Assembly (NCBI RefSeq): GCF_000959725.1
Contig: NZ_CP009323.1
Span: forward strand, 2,418,001 to 2,482,000
DNA from: Burkholderia gladioli
Lineage (GTDB): Bacteria > Pseudomonadota > Gammaproteobacteria > Burkholderiales > Burkholderiaceae
Direction: 5' to 3'
DNA length: 64,000 nt
This document shows positions 17,132 through 25,486 of this stretch, one piece after another. A model generated the notes under the pieces. That model did no database searches. It saw only the letters and a program-made list of their open reading frames with translations, and had not been told where the DNA came from. Made by a program: the position numbers and the translations under genes. Position 1 is the stretch's first letter. Each line of letters opens with the position of its first letter.

Positions 17132-18436
17132 ATGCTGATGGCAATCAAACGTACCGCCAGCTACGCGCTGTCCGGCACGGCAAGCACCGCAACCGTGACG
17201 GCCATGCGCGATGCGCTCGACAACGAGCGCCGCGGGATCCGCGCGCTGCTGCCGTTCGCGGGGCCGGCCGTGATCGCCTCGGTCGGCTACATGGACCCGG
17301 GCAACTTCGCCACCAACATCCAGGCCGGCTCGACCTACGGCTACGAGCTGCTGTGGGTGGTGCTGCTGGCCTCGCTGGTGGCGATGCTGTTCCAGGCGAT
17401 GTCGGCCAAGCTGGGCATCGTCACCGGCCGCAGCCTGGCCGAGCTGTGCCGCGACAGCTTCCCCAGGCCGCTGGTGATCGCGATGTGGATCGGCTCGGAG
17501 ATCGCCGCGATGGCGACCGATCTCGCGGAATTCATGGGCGCCGCGATGGGCATCTCGCTGCTGTTCCACCTGGCGCTCGGCTGGGGGCTGCTGATCACGG
17601 GCGTGGTCACGGTCGGCATCCTGTCGCTGGACAAGAAGGGCTTCCGCCCGCTCGAGATCGTGATCGCCGCCTTCATCACGGTGATCGGCCTGAGCTACCT
17701 GGGCGAACTCATCATCGCGCCGCCCGACTGGCACGCCGCGATCTTCCACACGGTGGTGCCGCACCTGCGCGACGGCGATGCGCTGATGCTGGCGGTCGGC
17801 ATCGTCGGCGCCACCATCATGCCGCACACCATCTACCTGCATTCCGGCCTCACGCAGAATCGCGCGCCGGCCCGCAACGACTACCAGCGCCGCAAGCTGG
17901 TGCGCTTCTCGAATCGCGAGGTGATGGTCGCGCTCGGCTTCGCGGGTTTCGTCAACCTGGCGATGGTGGCGATGTCGGCCTCGGTGTTCCGCAAGAACGC
18001 GCCCGGCATCTCCGATATCGCGGCCGCCTATCACACGCTCACGCCGGTGCTCGGTACCGGTGCCGCGGTGCTGTTCCTGGTTTCGCTGCTGGCCTCGGGC
18101 ATCTCGAGCTCGGTGGTCGGCACCATGGCCGGCCAGAGCATCATGCAGGGCTTCGTCGGCTTCCGCACGCCGGTGATGGTGCGGCGCCTGATCACCATGG
18201 TGCCGGCCGTGATCGTCTGCCTGTTCTGCAACCCGATGACGGCGATGATCGACAGCCAGATCGTGCTGAGCATCGTCCTGCCGGTGCCGCTGATCGCGCT
18301 GGTGGTGCTGTCCTCGCGCCGTTCAGTGATGGGTGGATTTACCGCCAGCCGGAAGTTGATCGCCACGGCGGCCGTCGCCACCGCCGTGATCCTGGCGCTC
18401 AACGTAACGCTGATCTGGCAGGCCCTCGTCGCGTAA
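17132..18436 (+). CDS. mntH: NRAMP-family Mn2+/Fe2+ transporter
   Basis: 434 residues with a start preceded by AAGAGG (17118-17123). The NRAMP metal-site motif D-P-G-N-F appears at about residue 52 and M-P-H-T-I-Y-L-H-S at about 230; eleven or so hydrophobic segments follow. It should import Mn2+ (or Fe2+) with protons across the inner membrane. It follows the Mn-dependent bicupin gene by 118 bases on the same strand and probably shares its transcript, which fits supply of the cofactor. Its 3' end overlaps the convergent LysR reading frame by 114 bases. Confidence 0.92.
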   Translation: MLMAIKRTASYALSGTASTATVTAMRDALDNERRGIRALLPFAGPAVIASVGYMDPGNFATNIQAGSTYGYELLWVVLLASLVAMLFQAMSAKLGIVTGRSLAELCRDSFPRPLVIAMWIGSEIAAMATDLAEFMGAAMGISLLFHLALGWGLLITGVVTVGILSLDKKGFRPLEIVIAAFITVIGLSYLGELIIAPPDWHAAIFHTVVPHLRDGDALMLAVGIVGATIMPHTIYLHSGLTQNRAPARNDYQRRKLVRFSNREVMVALGFAGFVNLAMVAMSASVFRKNAPGISDIAAAYHTLTPVLGTGAAVLFLVSLLASGISSSVVGTMAGQSIMQGFVGFRTPVMVRRLITMVPAVIVCLFCNPMTAMIDSQIVLSIVLPVPLIALVVLSSRRSVMGGFTASRKLIATAAVATAVILALNVTLIWQALVA

Positions 18437-19462
18437 CAGCGCGCGCGTGCGCAGCGCCACCTCGAGGCTCGCGCCGCTGGCGGCGAGCGCGCGCGTTTCC
18501 GGAGCGGCGGGCTCGGCCCGCTGGAGATCCATGCCCGTGTGCACCTTGTCGATACCCGTGAAGTGCTCGAGCCGCGCGCCGCCCTCTGCGAGAAGGAATT
18601 CGCGGAAATGGACGGCGGCGGGCGGCAGGTGGCGATCCGCGCGATGGATCACGCACCAGCTTCGCTTGCGGGGGAAACCCTGCACGTCGAGCACCACCAG
18701 CAGGCCGGCGCGCAGTTCGGACTGAACCGTCTGCGCCGACAGGAAGCTGATCCCCATGCCGGCCATCACCGACTGCTTGATCGCCTCGGCGCAGCCGATC
18801 TCCATGAAGCGCGGCGCCGAGGGCAGGGTACCGAAGGTCTCGTCGGCGACGCCGCGCGTATCGGTGCCGCGTTCCCTGACGATCAGGCATTCGTCGGCGA
18901 TGCGCGCGTAGGGAATGTCGCGCGCGCCGGCCAGCGGATGATCGGGCGCGGCCACCAGCACGAAGGGGTTGGGCGCGAAGGCCTCGGCGACGATCGCCGC
19001 GTCGTCGGGCGGCTGCACCATGATCGCGAGGTCGATCCGGTCGGCGCGCAGCAGGGCGATCAACTGGTCGCGGCTGCGCACAGTCATCTCGGGATCGATG
19101 CCGGGCTGCGCATGCAGGAAGGCACCGATCAGGTGCGGGAAGAAATAGCTGCCCGAGGTGATCAGGCCGACGCGCAGGCATTGCGCGGCGCCGGTCTTCA
19201 GGACCGCGAAGGACTGCTCGGCGGCCTTCAGGTCGGCGAGGATCGCCATGCTGTGGCGCAGCATCAGCTTGCCGGCCTCGGTCAGCACGATGCGCTTGCC
19301 GACGTGGTTGAACAAGGGAACGCCGGCATGGTCCTCGATCTGCTTGATCTGCATCGACACGGCCGGCTGCGTCAGATGCAGATCCTCGGCCGCACGCGAA
19401 AAGCTCAAATTACGCGCAACACTTTCGAAAGTCTTGAGTTGGCGAATTGTTATGTTTTTCAT
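18323..19462 (-). CDS. LysR family transcriptional regulator with long C-terminal extension
   Basis: 379 residues. Residues 1-60 are the winged helix-turn-helix (L-S-F-S-R-A-A-E-D-L-H-L-T-Q-P-A-V-S-M-Q-I), of the CbbR-like subgroup, and about 90-300 form the effector-binding domain. LysR proteins normally end near 300-310; here the frame continues about 70 residues with arginine- and glycine-rich sequence that is antisense to mntH and has no family resemblance. A frameshift near 18500 or a naturally late stop would explain it. The gene converges on the bicupin-mntH operon and may control it; LysR targets are usually divergent, so the tatA-bicupin intergenic region is a possible site. Confidence 0.82.
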   Translation of the reverse strand: MKNITIRQLKTFESVARNLSFSRAAEDLHLTQPAVSMQIKQIEDHAGVPLFNHVGKRIVLTEAGKLMLRHSMAILADLKAAEQSFAVLKTGAAQCLRVGLITSGSYFFPHLIGAFLHAQPGIDPEMTVRSRDQLIALLRADRIDLAIMVQPPDDAAIVAEAFAPNPFVLVAAPDHPLAGARDIPYARIADECLIVRERGTDTRGVADETFGTLPSAPRFMEIGCAEAIKQSVMAGMGISFLSAQTVQSELRAGLLVVLDVQGFPRKRSWCVIHRADRHLPPAAVHFREFLLAEGGARLEHFTGIDKVHTGMDLQRAEPAAPETRALAASGASLEVALRTRALLRDEGLPDQRYVERQDHGGGDGRRGDQLPAGGKSTHH

Positions 19463-19824
19463 ATGAAGCCATGTCTCCTATTGGGGAACATTTTTAATGC
19501 CTCCTGGTTCGACGCTCGGCGGCTTCCTCGAAGTTTAGACCTACTATCGTAATTCGGCTTGCAAGGGATCACCCTTGCTTGCAGGCTGGGAGAAGCCGTG
19601 CAGGTCGCGATATTTTTAAAAATGGAAAGCGAAATGAAATTATTCGTGCTCGTCATGCACGAATGAATATTACGAGGCGAAGAGAAATACGGCTTTCAGA
19701 AATTCTTACGAAATTCCACTGCTATAAGAAATGAAAATGCCTAAAGCGAGATAATCCGGAGCGTGCCTGGGCGATCCCGGTCCGCCGCATGAGGCGGACC
19801 GGGTTTCAACGCGTGATGGGGCGC
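19463..19824. promoter_or_regulatory. AT-rich intergenic region with three palindromes upstream of the LysR gene
   Basis: 362 bases, clearly less G+C-rich than flanking genes. It contains GCAAGGG-ATCA-CCCTTGC (19561-19578), ATTTTTAAAAAT (19612-19623) and ATTCGTGC-N7-GCACGAAT (19642-19664), all perfect. It must hold the promoter of the LysR gene on the minus strand. A 65-codon minus-strand frame at 19459-19656 has no ribosome site and no family match and is not called. Confidence 0.45.
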
Positions 19825-21081
19825 TTATTTGGTGAGGTAGAACAGCGCGTCGGTGCCGGTGTTGCGCGGCGACGGCGTCTTGGCGGCGGGCTTGTCGGTG
19901 GCGGTGGCCACCGGTGCCTGCGGGGCGGGCGGCGGATCGTTGCGCGTGCCCGTGTCGGCGACCGGCAGCGTCTGGCTGGCCAGGGCCTTGTCCTTGTTGT
20001 CGCGCGAGGAGGGCGTGGAGAGATACCAGAGCGCGTCGGTCGACGCGGTGGCGGCTTTGCGCGCGGCGGCGGCGCTCGCGACGGCTGCCGTGGCGGGCAC
20101 GGCGTTGCTGCCCGGTACGGCGGGAGCGCGCGTCGGCGCCGCGCCGGCCTGGGTCGAGGTCGAACCAGCGGATTTCGGCGTGATCGCGGCCGGCGCTCGC
20201 TGCGCGATGGCCTCGGCCTGGCCGATCTGGAACACCAGCTTCGGCTCGAGCGTGGCGATCACCGCGTAAGGCGGCTGCGGATCCCAGCGCAGGATCACGC
20301 GGCCGCGCGGCGTGTCGCCGAAGATCGCCGGCACCCGCTTCATGTCGCTGAACTGCACGTAGATGCGGGCGCCGTCGTCGAACACCTGCACCGGCTTGGC
20401 GTCGTCGGCGCCCGTCACGGTCCAGCCGAAGTTGTAGGTGCCGGGCGCCGCGTCCGGTGCCGGGGCGGGCGCCGGGCGGCGCGGGGTGCTGCCGCTCGCG
20501 CCGTTGGCGGGCGCCATCTTCACCTGCGAGACGCCGAGGCTGGCGAACGGATTGTAGGTTTGCGGCGGCGTAAACGACGGCGGAATGATAGGCATGGACA
20601 CATCCTGCGTGCTGATGATCGATTGCGCGGTGTCGTAGACCTTCTGCGCGTAGGCGAGGCGCTTGTCGGGCGAGCTCGCGTTGTAGGCGCCGATGGCGTT
20701 CCAGGTCGGACCGAACTGCTGGATGTTCTGCGACAGGATCCAGGCTGCCACGTAGGCATTGGTGCAGGGATCGAGCAGGCTCTGCTGGGTGATGCCCTCG
20801 CGCGCGAGCCGCGGCAGCCAGGAGCTGTTGATCTGCATCAGGCCGATGTCGTAGGTCCCGTTGCTGTTGGGGCTGATGACATTGGTGCGCGTGCCCGATT
20901 CCACCTGGGCGATCGCGCGCATCAGGCCGACGTTGACGTGCTGGAAGCTGGCCGCGTCGTCGATGCAGTCGGCCCGCGCGAGGCCCGGCATCGCCACCAG
21001 CAGGCTGGCGGCGGCCAGCGCGCCTCGGCGCGCGCGCCTGCCGGTCGAGCCCCGTTTTTGGTGCTGCGAGATTCCCATCAT
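19825..21081 (-). CDS. Lytic transglycosylase fused to a TrbG/VirB9-like domain
   Basis: 418 residues. A signal peptide covers about 1-37 (cleavage near A-R-A-D). Residues 38-160 are a VirB1/IagB-like SLT domain with catalytic E61 (Q-V-E-S-G-T) and the block Y-D-I-G-L-M-Q-I-N (77-85). After a proline-rich linker, residues about 215-295 (Y-N-F-G-W-T-V-T-G ... V-F-D-D-G-A-R-I-Y-V-Q-F) resemble the N-terminal beta domain of TrbG/VirB9/CagX proteins of type IV secretion systems. The tail is alanine/proline rich and repeats the motif T-D-A-L-[WF]-Y-L at 348-354 and 410-416. The fusion suggests a peptidoglycan hydrolase tied to an envelope-spanning machine, but no secretion genes are in the window. 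Confidence 0.78.
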   Translation of the reverse strand: MMGISQHQKRGSTGRRARRGALAAASLLVAMPGLARADCIDDAASFQHVNVGLMRAIAQVESGTRTNVISPNSNGTYDIGLMQINSSWLPRLAREGITQQSLLDPCTNAYVAAWILSQNIQQFGPTWNAIGAYNASSPDKRLAYAQKVYDTAQSIISTQDVSMPIIPPSFTPPQTYNPFASLGVSQVKMAPANGASGSTPRRPAPAPAPDAAPGTYNFGWTVTGADDAKPVQVFDDGARIYVQFSDMKRVPAIFGDTPRGRVILRWDPQPPYAVIATLEPKLVFQIGQAEAIAQRAPAAITPKSAGSTSTQAGAAPTRAPAVPGSNAVPATAAVASAAAARKAATASTDALWYLSTPSSRDNKDKALASQTLPVADTGTRNDPPPAPQAPVATATDKPAAKTPSPRNTGTDALFYLTK

Positions 21082-21356
21082 GAAACCCGTGCTGATGCCT
21101 GTATGTTTTATCGGCCGGGCGCCGCGGCGCCTGCCGGATGGCGGCGCGCGGGCGATTCGGCCGTGCTATGGGCAGCATCGATACTGCGCGATCCGGGGAT
21201 CGCGGCTCGGCGGGCGTCGGCCCGGACGCCGCCGAGGTCGGTATTTTAGTTTCAGTTGCCGGGCGGATCGAGTGCTTTTCGATGACGGGGACGGATGATG
21301 CCCGGAATCGGGGCGGCCGGGCCGGTGGCGACGGGTTGGTTGGCGGTGGTGGCGAT

Positions 21357-21593
21357 TCAGGGCGCGGGCGGCGGCATCTCGACCACGGCGGGGTGCCTGG
21401 GCGTCGCGTCCTCGTGGAACAGGTCGTCGAGGTACTGGAGCAGTTCGTCGGCCTCGACGAAGTCGGGGATCTGGAAATCGGCCGGGCGGCGCTTGCCTTC
21501 CGCGCCGAAGTCGTAGGCTTGCCAGCGGCCCTGCTGGTGCACGATCGAGACCATGCGGCCGAACAGGTTGAAGTAGCGCGCGTGGGTGTTCAT
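21357..21593 (-). CDS. Small DUF7661-like protein of unknown function
   Basis: 78 residues. Its layout (Y-F-N-L-F-G-R-M-V-S-I then G-R-W-Q-A-Y-D-F-G-A-E-G-K-R-R-P and a final L-F-H-E-D-A-T-P-R-H-P) fits a family of small cytoplasmic proteins that I believe is DUF7661; no function is known. It starts 17 bases after the EamA transporter gene on the same strand, so the two are probably co-transcribed. There is no signal peptide or membrane segment. The family name is from memory and should be treated as tentative; that it is a real gene is more certain. Confidence 0.65.
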   Translation of the reverse strand: MNTHARYFNLFGRMVSIVHQQGRWQAYDFGAEGKRRPADFQIPDFVEADELLQYLDDLFHEDATPRHPAVVEMPPPAP

Positions 21594-21610
21594 GGGGCTC
21601 CGGAGCGGGT

Positions 21611-22498
21611 TCAGGTGCCGGCTCGCCTCGCGAGGCGGGCGCCGAGGTGCTTGCCGTACAGGCCGACGGCCAGCCCCAGCACGATCAGGGCGGTCGCGAG
21701 CAGTTTCAGCGTGCCGATCGGTTCGCCGAAGATCAGGGCCGAGCCCAGCATACCGAAGATCGGCACCAGCAGCGACAAGGGCGCGACGGTGGACACCGGG
21801 TACTTCCTGAGCAGCAGGTTCCAGACTCCATAACCGAACAGCGTGGTCGGGTAGACCTGGAACAGGATCGAGAACACGGTCTTGCCGTCGAAGTGCGCGA
21901 AGGTGGCGGCGTAGACGGCCGCGCCGTGCTGCAGCCAGGCGATCGCGAACAATGGAAGCGGCGAGAACAGGCTGGACCAGACCAGGAAGGCCAGCACCTC
22001 TCGCGTGCCGGACAGCTTGATCACCAGGTTCGCGCCGCTCCAGGCCAGCGCGCCGACGATCACCAGCGCGATGCCGGCCGGCGTGGCGCTGCCGTCGGTG
22101 ATGGCGATCACGCAGGCCAGACCGAGCAGGGCGATCGCGATGCCGGCGAACTGGTAGCGAGAGACGGTCTCGCGGAACACGGCGGCGCCGAGCAGGATCG
22201 TCAGGAAGGCGCTGAACTGCAGCACCAGCGAGGCGATCCCGGCCGACAGGCCGGCCTGGATGCCGAGGTTGACGATGCCCCACAGGCCGACGCCGAACAG
22301 CAGCCCGTAGGCGGCGAGGTAAGACAGCGGCACCGCCGGGCGACGGATGAACAGCACCGCCGGCAGCGCGCTGAGCGTGAAGCGGATGCCGGCGAGCACG
22401 AACGGATCGGTCGATTGCAGCCCGAGCTTGATGACCGAGAAGTTGAGCCCCCAGATGGCCGTGACGAGGATGGCGAGCAGCGTATCGCGAAGCTTCAT
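21611..22498 (-). CDS. EamA family (drug/metabolite) transporter
   Basis: 295 residues from the ATG at 22498 (MKLRDTLLAI). It has the ten hydrophobic segments of two EamA repeats, with the first-repeat motif A-I-W-G-L-N-F-S-V-I-K and the second-repeat motif A-L-A-W-S-G-A-N-L-V-I-K, and the C-terminal P-L-S-L-L-V-P-I-F-G. Such proteins resemble E. coli EamA (cysteine/O-acetylserine exporter) and RhaT/YdcZ-like carriers; the substrate is unknown. The longer upstream frame is not hydrophobic and was rejected as the start. Confidence 0.85.
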   Translation of the reverse strand: MKLRDTLLAILVTAIWGLNFSVIKLGLQSTDPFVLAGIRFTLSALPAVLFIRRPAVPLSYLAAYGLLFGVGLWGIVNLGIQAGLSAGIASLVLQFSAFLTILLGAAVFRETVSRYQFAGIAIALLGLACVIAITDGSATPAGIALVIVGALAWSGANLVIKLSGTREVLAFLVWSSLFSPLPLFAIAWLQHGAAVYAATFAHFDGKTVFSILFQVYPTTLFGYGVWNLLLRKYPVSTVAPLSLLVPIFGMLGSALIFGEPIGTLKLLATALIVLGLAVGLYGKHLGARLARRAGT

Positions 22499-22591
22499 GA
22501 CGAGAACGATGAGGAGTGGATGGAGACGCGGGGCTTTCGATGCATGGTCCCCGATCGGGTTGCGAATCACAACCGGAAAGACTTCATATGC

Positions 22592-23821
22592 TTATCTCGG
22601 CGCGTGGCGACGGGCGGGGCCCGAGCTGAAGAACCAGAACGCCAGGGCCAGCAGGCTGACGCACGCGCCGAGCGCACAGACGCCGGTCCATCCCGCCTGT
22701 GCATAGGTCGCCGTCGACGCAATCGAACCGAGGCCGCTGCCCGCCGCGTAGAACAGCATGTAGCAGCCGACCAGGCGCGCATGCGCCTCGGGATGCGTGC
22801 GGAAGATCAGGCTCTGGTTGACGACGTGCACGGCCTGGCCGCCAATGTCGAGCAGCACGATGCCGAGCACCAGCGCCGCGATCGAATGCGGTGTGAAGGC
22901 GATCGGCAGCCACGACAGGCAGAGCAGCAGCAAGGCGATGCCGGTGACGGCCTGGCCCAGGCCGCGATCGGCGAGGCGGCCCGCGCGCGCGGCGGCCAGC
23001 GCGCCGAGCGCGCCCACCAGCCCGAAGGCGCCGATCGCCGTGTGCGACATCGAATAGGGCGGGGCGCTGAGCGGCAGCACCAGCGCGCTCCAGAAGATGC
23101 TGAAGGCCGCGAACATCAGCAGGCCGATCGTGCCGCGTACCTGGAGCACACGCTCGCGCAGCAGCAGGCCGAGCATCGATCGCAGCAACCGCGGGTAGCC
23201 GAGCCGTGGCCTTGGCGCGGTCGGCCGCGGCAGGCGGGCCGAGAGCACGGCCAGCATCACCAGCGCGATGCCGCCCGAGCCCAGGTAGACCGCGCGCCAG
23301 CCCGCGATATCGGTGAGCAGGCCCGCCACCGAGCGGGCCAGCAGCAGGCCGATCACGACGCCGCCTTGCGCCGCGCCGACCACCCGCCCGCGCTCGCCTT
23401 CACTGGCGAGGGCCGCCGCGCAGGCGATCAGGCCCTGCGTCATTGCCGTGCCCAGCAGGCCGACGCCGACCATGCCGGCGAGCAGCATGAGCGGGCCGCG
23501 CGAGGCGGCAACCAGCACGCAGGCCAGCGCCAGCAACACGAGCTGGACGGCGATCAGGCACTTGCGATCGAGCAGGTCGCCGAGCGGCACCACGAACATC
23601 AGCGCCAGCGCGCAGCCGAGCTGGGTCGCCGTGATCACGCCACCTACATCGGAGTGCGAAATATGAAAATCACGCGCAATCGAATCGAGCAAGGGTTGGG
23701 CGTAATAGACATTGGCGACGCTGGCCGCGCAGCAGGCCGACAGCAGCATGACGATCGACCGGGGCACGGATCGCGGCGGCCGAGGATCGAGCGCGGCTTC
23801 CGAAGGCAGGATGGCATTCAT
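22592..23821 (-). CDS. Major facilitator superfamily transporter
   Basis: 409 residues with about 12 hydrophobic segments. The N-terminal V-Y-Y-A-Q-P-L-L-D-S-I-A (residues about 38-49) and the loop P-L-G-D-L-L-D-R-K (about 77-85) mark the YnfM/arabinose-efflux-like group of MFS exporters. It is divergent from an HxlR regulator gene; the 131 bases between carry an inverted repeat, so it is probably controlled by that regulator. An exported drug, dye or metabolite is likely but cannot be named. Confidence 0.85.
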   Translation of the reverse strand: MNAILPSEAALDPRPPRSVPRSIVMLLSACCAASVANVYYAQPLLDSIARDFHISHSDVGGVITATQLGCALALMFVVPLGDLLDRKCLIAVQLVLLALACVLVAASRGPLMLLAGMVGVGLLGTAMTQGLIACAAALASEGERGRVVGAAQGGVVIGLLLARSVAGLLTDIAGWRAVYLGSGGIALVMLAVLSARLPRPTAPRPRLGYPRLLRSMLGLLLRERVLQVRGTIGLLMFAAFSIFWSALVLPLSAPPYSMSHTAIGAFGLVGALGALAAARAGRLADRGLGQAVTGIALLLLCLSWLPIAFTPHSIAALVLGIVLLDIGGQAVHVVNQSLIFRTHPEAHARLVGCYMLFYAAGSGLGSIASTATYAQAGWTGVCALGACVSLLALAFWFFSSGPARRHAPR

Positions 23822-23843
23822 GCCGGCAGTTCCTCACATCTGG

Positions 23844-23894
23844 TTGCAAAACAAAACTTGTCGGAAGTGTAGGGAAGCTTGTTTTAAAATGCAA
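23844..23894. promoter_or_regulatory. Inverted repeat in the MFS/HxlR divergent promoter
   Basis: TTGCAAAAC (23844-23852) is mirrored by GTTTTAAAATGCAA (23881-23894), an imperfect dyad in an AT-rich patch between the two divergent starts. HxlR dimers usually bind such sites, so it is a candidate operator. Confidence 0.4.
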
Positions 23895-23952
23895 CTTCTT
23901 ATCCGGCAGGACCGCCGGACGTGGCTTGTCGTGACGCATCGAGGAGGGCGGG

Positions 23953-24405
23953 ATGGCCAGGCAGAAAAGTTTCGCGGATTCGCCATGCCCGGTGGGCCGG
24001 GCGGCCGACATCGTCGGCGATCGCTGGATGCTGCTGATCGTGCGCGACGCGTTCGACGGCATGCGCCGCTTCGGCGAGTTTCTCGCCAGCCTCGGCGTGG
24101 CGCGCAACATCCTGTCCGACCGGCTCAAGCAACTGGTGGAGGCGGGCGTGTTCGAGATCGTGCCCGCATCGGACGGTTCCGCCTACCAGGAATACGTGCT
24201 GACCCGCAAGGGCGAGGGCCTGTTCCCGGTGATCGTGATGCTGCGCCAGTGGGGCGAGGCCAACCTGTTCGCGCCCGGCGAGCCGCATTCGGTGATGGTC
24301 GATCGCAAGAGCGGCCGCAAGATCCGCAAGCAGACCCTGCAGCACGAGGACGGCCGGCCGCTGAACGCCGCCAACAGCGCGATCCGCAAGCTCGACGAGC
24401 GCTGA
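23953..24405 (+). CDS. HxlR family winged-helix transcriptional regulator
   Basis: 150 residues. The HxlR pattern starts at C-P-V-G-R-A-A-D-I-V-G-D-R-W-M-L-L-I-V-R-D (residues about 12-32) with the conserved cysteine C12, then R-R-F-G-E-F-L and N-I-L-S-D-R-L-K-Q-L-V-E-A-G (recognition helix) and the wing. The C-terminal 40 residues form a small extra domain with R-K-S-G-R-K-I-R, also found in other HxlR/DUF24 members. HxlR proteins are local repressors or activators that often sense reactive aldehydes or quinones through the cysteine. The divergent MFS gene is the likely target. Confidence 0.9.
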   Translation: MARQKSFADSPCPVGRAADIVGDRWMLLIVRDAFDGMRRFGEFLASLGVARNILSDRLKQLVEAGVFEIVPASDGSAYQEYVLTRKGEGLFPVIVMLRQWGEANLFAPGEPHSVMVDRKSGRKIRKQTLQHEDGRPLNAANSAIRKLDER

Positions 24406-24537
24406 GGCGCGGCGGTTCTTTCGTAATAGAATCGGCGGCGTCGCGCTGGCTGCCACGCGATCCGGCTTGTCGGGACGATGTCACGGGGCATCGTCCAGGC
24501 CCATGCGAACCATCGCCATCATTATTCATAGACCGCC

Positions 24538-25251
24538 ATGAACGTAACCACCTCGGACGACTGCACCGGGATCCTGTCAAATCACCCTCTCGCGAAGCAC
24601 TTCGTCGTGTTCGGGTATCGCGACGGCGCGTATTCGTCGATCCCCAACAACTTCTTTCGCAACTGGCTCGACGAGGAAGCGACCGAAGGCAGTTTTTATA
24701 TTGGCCGCGGCTCGGGATTCGGGGTCGGCTCGATCGCCAAGTACGATGCGGGTCTGCAGAAGCTGAGCGTGGGCAAGTTCGTGGCCGGCGGCCTGCGCCT
24801 GCGTTTCCTGCTCAATGGCCAGCACGACATGCGGACCATCTCGACTGCCATGTTCAGCGTCTTCGGCGACGGCCTGCGCAATGCGCCGCCGCCGCAGTAT
24901 GCCGATACCGTGATCCACAACGACGTCTGGATCGGCGACGAGGCCCTGTTCCTGGGCGGCTCGGTGGTGGAGAGCGGCTGCGTGATCGGTGCGCGCGCGG
25001 TGATTCCGCCGAATTTCCGCGCCGAGCCTTACGGGATCTACGTGGGTTCGCCGGCCAGGCTGGTGCGATTCCGCTTCCCGGAGCGGGTGCGCGAGAGCCT
25101 GCTCGAACTGGCCTGGTGGGACATGCCGCTGTCGTGGATCAAGCAGCACAACGAAGCCTTCCTCGCGGACCTGACGAGCGACGAGGGCAAGGCGCTGGAG
25201 ATCCTCGCCGAGCTCAAGCGGGCGAAGTTCAGCGCGCTGAGCCAGGGCTGA
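24538..25251 (+). CDS. CatB-related hexapeptide-repeat O-acetyltransferase
   Basis: 237 residues. Left-handed beta-helix (hexapeptide) pattern runs from about 60 to 180, with the active histidine candidate in L-N-G-Q-H-D-M-R-T-I-S and the turn V-I-H-N-D-V-W-I-G-D-E-A. The tail Y-V-G-S-P-A-R-L-V-R-F-R-F-P is typical of the xenobiotic acetyltransferase group (Vat/CatB). In this group acetyl-CoA transfers an acetyl to hydroxyl groups of antibiotics or sugars; many chromosomal copies have unknown substrates, and resistance should not be assumed. The gene stands alone 132 bases after the HxlR gene. Confidence 0.8.
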   Translation: MNVTTSDDCTGILSNHPLAKHFVVFGYRDGAYSSIPNNFFRNWLDEEATEGSFYIGRGSGFGVGSIAKYDAGLQKLSVGKFVAGGLRLRFLLNGQHDMRTISTAMFSVFGDGLRNAPPPQYADTVIHNDVWIGDEALFLGGSVVESGCVIGARAVIPPNFRAEPYGIYVGSPARLVRFRFPERVRESLLELAWWDMPLSWIKQHNEAFLADLTSDEGKALEILAELKRAKFSALSQG

Positions 25252-25357
25252 GCCTCCGGCGGGCGGACGAGGGCATGCCGACGTTCGCGCTGGCCACATC
25301 CGCGCGTTCGCCGGCCGCTGCCCTGGCTGGCGGTGGCCGAATGCGCGCGGTCGTTCC

Positions 25358-25486
25358 TCAGCCGGCGGCCGAAGCGCCGGGTTCCTCGGCGTAGCGCGCC
25401 GAGATGAAATCGATGAAGGCCCGCACCTTCAGCGGCACATGGCGGGAGCGCGGGTAGAGCGCGTAATAGCGGCGCTGCGCGAGGCG
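25358..25486 (-). pseudogene. 3' remnant of a LysR-family regulator gene
   Basis: The last 42 codons in this frame read ...R-Y-Y-A-L-Y-P-R-S-R-H-V-P-L-K-V-R-A-F-I-D-F-I-S-A-R, which is the very conserved C-terminus of LysR effector domains (Y-P-x-x-R-x-x-P-x-K-V-R-A-F-I-D-F). Nothing upstream in any frame belongs to a LysR protein, so the gene is truncated at its 5' side. It abuts the 5' end of another gene on the same strand (25429-25596), consistent with an internal deletion. Confidence 0.7.

Noticed and set aside
19459..19656. 65-codon minus-strand frame overlapping the LysR start
   Set aside because: No ribosome site, no motif, and it covers the palindromes and promoter region.
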